Positions 5,937 through 6,837 of a stretch of 6,837 bases of DNA are shown piece by piece (positions within the stretch are counted from its first letter, which is position 1; every line of letters starts with the position of its first letter). This stretch comes from Fimbriimonadaceae bacterium (GTDB lineage: Bacteria > Armatimonadota > Fimbriimonadia > Fimbriimonadales > Fimbriimonadaceae). The translations under genes were made by a program, and so were the position numbers. The notes below the pieces were generated by a model. The model did not search any database. It saw only the letters and a list, made by a program, of their open reading frames with translations, and had not been told where the DNA came from. Location: the NCBI GenBank assembly GCA_019454665.1, contig JACFNW010000118.1:1-6837 (forward strand). The letters are read 5' to 3'.

Positions 5937-6605
5937 ATGACGCGCAAGAACACGGATGCAGCCCAGACAGGATCTGGACCGGAAACCATGATCGGCGCAA
6001 GGACCTTGGAAGGATTGGCACGGACCGCACACGATTCGGATTCGGACGAAGCGCTCGTGTTGCGCGCCCGCGACGGCGAGTACTCGGCGTTCGAGACCCT
6101 GTTTCACCGCCACCGCGCGCTGGTCTACCGATTCGCCTACCAGATGGTCCAACGGCGCGACGATGCCGAAGATATCACCCAAGAGGCGTTCGTCCGCGCG
6201 TACCAGAACCTGGCGCGCTATCGCGACGAGGCCAAGTTCACCACGTGGCTGTTGCGCATCGTGACCAATCTCTGCACCGATCGAACCCGCATGCACCAGC
6301 GTCGGACCGGGCTGGAAACCCGCGAAGCCGCCGGCGGCTTGACGTGGATGACCGTCGGCGACACCGACGACCCCGTCCAGAACCTGGAGCAAGACCAGCG
6401 ACGGGCCGCCCTGAAGGCCGCGCTCAACGCCTTGCCCGCGCACCATCGCACGGCCGTCGTGCTCCGCGACATCGAAGAACGCGAATACGACGAGATCGCC
6501 GCCATCTTCGGGTGCAGCATCGGTGGTGCGAAACTCCGGGTCCTGCGGGGCCGCCGAGCGCTGCGCGACCGCATCGCCCCCCTCCTCGGCGAGGTGCAGC
6601 CATGA
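5937..6605 (+). CDS. RNA polymerase sigma factor, ECF (sigma-70 family, RpoE/SigW-like)
   Basis: This 222-residue protein has the two-domain ECF layout. Sigma-2 (about 38-118) includes AFETLFHRHRALVYRFAY (51-68), the core-binding DAEDITQEAFVRAY (76-89) and the -10-reading FTTWLLRIVTNLCTD (101-115). A linker of about 40 residues follows. Sigma-4 (about 158-215) includes ALPAHHRTAVVLRDIEERE (165-183) and a helix-turn-helix ending GCSIGGAKLRVLRGRRALR (192-210). The recognition helix departs from the common GTVKSRLxRAR pattern (GGAKLRVLRGR here). It directs RNA polymerase to a stress regulon, which the sequence does not identify. The first 35 residues precede the conserved domain; an in-frame ATG at 5988 (Met18) is an alternative start. 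A GAGG sits 13 nt before the first ATG, which is rather far. The stop overlaps the next gene by 4 nt. An ECF-like promoter lies just upstream. Confidence 0.95.
   Translation: MTRKNTDAAQTGSGPETMIGARTLEGLARTAHDSDSDEALVLRARDGEYSAFETLFHRHRALVYRFAYQMVQRRDDAEDITQEAFVRAYQNLARYRDEAKFTTWLLRIVTNLCTDRTRMHQRRTGLETREAAGGLTWMTVGDTDDPVQNLEQDQRRAALKAALNALPAHHRTAVVLRDIEEREYDEIAAIFGCSIGGAKLRVLRGRRALRDRIAPLLGEVQP
6591..6596 (+). promoter_or_regulatory. Shine-Dalgarno for the gene downstream of the ECF sigma
   Basis: GAGGTG lies inside the last codons of the sigma gene, 5 nt before an ATG at 6602 that overlaps the sigma stop codon (ATGA). This supports a real, translationally coupled downstream gene. Confidence 0.7.
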
Positions 6606-6837
6606 AGCGACGCGACGAAAACCACCTGATCAAACTAGCCTTCGGCGAAGCCGATCTGTCGCCTGCGGACGAGCCGCTGGACCGCGAATCGGCCCTCAAA
6701 CTGGACCTGTACCGCCAGATGCGCCAGGACCTGCTCGACGCGCGGGACGCCGTCCCGCCCGATCAACTCTCGCCGGAGCGACTGCGCGAGTCCATCCTGC
6801 GCTCGGGGCTCAGGAAGGAGCGCCGCACCCTGTGGAC
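6602..6837 (+). CDS. Putative anti-sigma factor / ECF partner protein, N-terminal part (runs off the window)
   Basis: Seventy-eight codons are visible before the window ends. The frame starts MKRRDENHLIKLAFGEADLS and continues open, with the same GC-rich third positions as its neighbours. The visible part is highly charged, with an acidic/basic helical stretch around residues 29-50 and an LSPERLRESILRSGL segment at 56-70, then RKERRTLW. No cysteine occurs in these 78 residues, so the HxxxCxxC zinc anti-sigma motif is absent here, and no membrane segment has been reached. I do not recognise the family from sequence. The call rests on position: a 4-nt ATGA overlap with an ECF sigma gene and a strong Shine-Dalgarno, the usual arrangement for cognate anti-sigma factors. 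The basic RKERR run could be the juxtamembrane edge of a transmembrane helix beyond the window (inference). Confidence 0.6.
   Translation, partial: MKRRDENHLIKLAFGEADLSPADEPLDRESALKLDLYRQMRQDLLDARDAVPPDQLSPERLRESILRSGLRKERRTLW

Noticed and set aside
4711..5940. 409-codon plus-strand frame opposite recN
   Set aside because: Antisense shadow without motifs, ribosome site or family resemblance.

Overview
This 6.8 kb window is high-GC bacterial chromosome (by eye roughly mid-60s % GC) carrying housekeeping genes. All genes are tightly packed and nothing in it looks mobile. The protein sequences do not match the usual Proteobacteria, Firmicutes or Actinobacteria versions closely. A deep-branching high-GC phylum such as Armatimonadota (Fimbriimonadia-like) is my best guess, from general resemblance of RpoA and of the ECF sigma / downstream-partner pair; it is an inference with modest confidence.

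Layout. (1) Positions 1-1971, minus strand: a compact 'alpha operon' read right to left, rpmJ (L36) - rpsM (S13) - rpsK (S11) - rpoA (RNA polymerase alpha) - rplQ (L17; only its first six codons are present). Two usual members are missing: infA before rpmJ, and rpsD (S4) between rpsK and rpoA. (2) Positions 1972-2190: a divergent intergenic region. It has a perfect TATAAT -10 box facing rpmJ, a 12-bp perfect palindrome in the rpmJ leader, and a TACAAT -10-like box facing mutL. (3) Positions 2191-4152, plus strand: mutL, of the endonuclease-proficient type, with an apparent beta-clamp-binding motif. (4) Positions 4171-5820, minus strand: recN, convergent with mutL and only 18 nt from it, starting at a GTG behind a strong Shine-Dalgarno. 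(5) Positions 5821-5936: a second divergent intergenic region containing an ECF-type promoter motif (TGTAAC-N16-CGTC). (6) Positions 5937-6605, plus strand: an ECF sigma factor. It overlaps by 4 nt (ATGA) a downstream gene that runs off the window at 6837 and is probably its anti-sigma factor.

The window joins three functional blocks. The ribosome/RNA polymerase operon supplies core expression machinery. MutL (mismatch repair) and RecN (SMC-like double-strand-break repair) form a repair pair arranged tail to tail. The sigma/anti-sigma pair is a stress-response switch that appears to drive its own promoter. I saw no CRISPR, transposase, tRNA/rRNA or prophage signal. The most interesting points are the split, rpsD-less alpha operon with its own promoter, and the putatively autoregulated ECF sigma module with an unrecognised partner.
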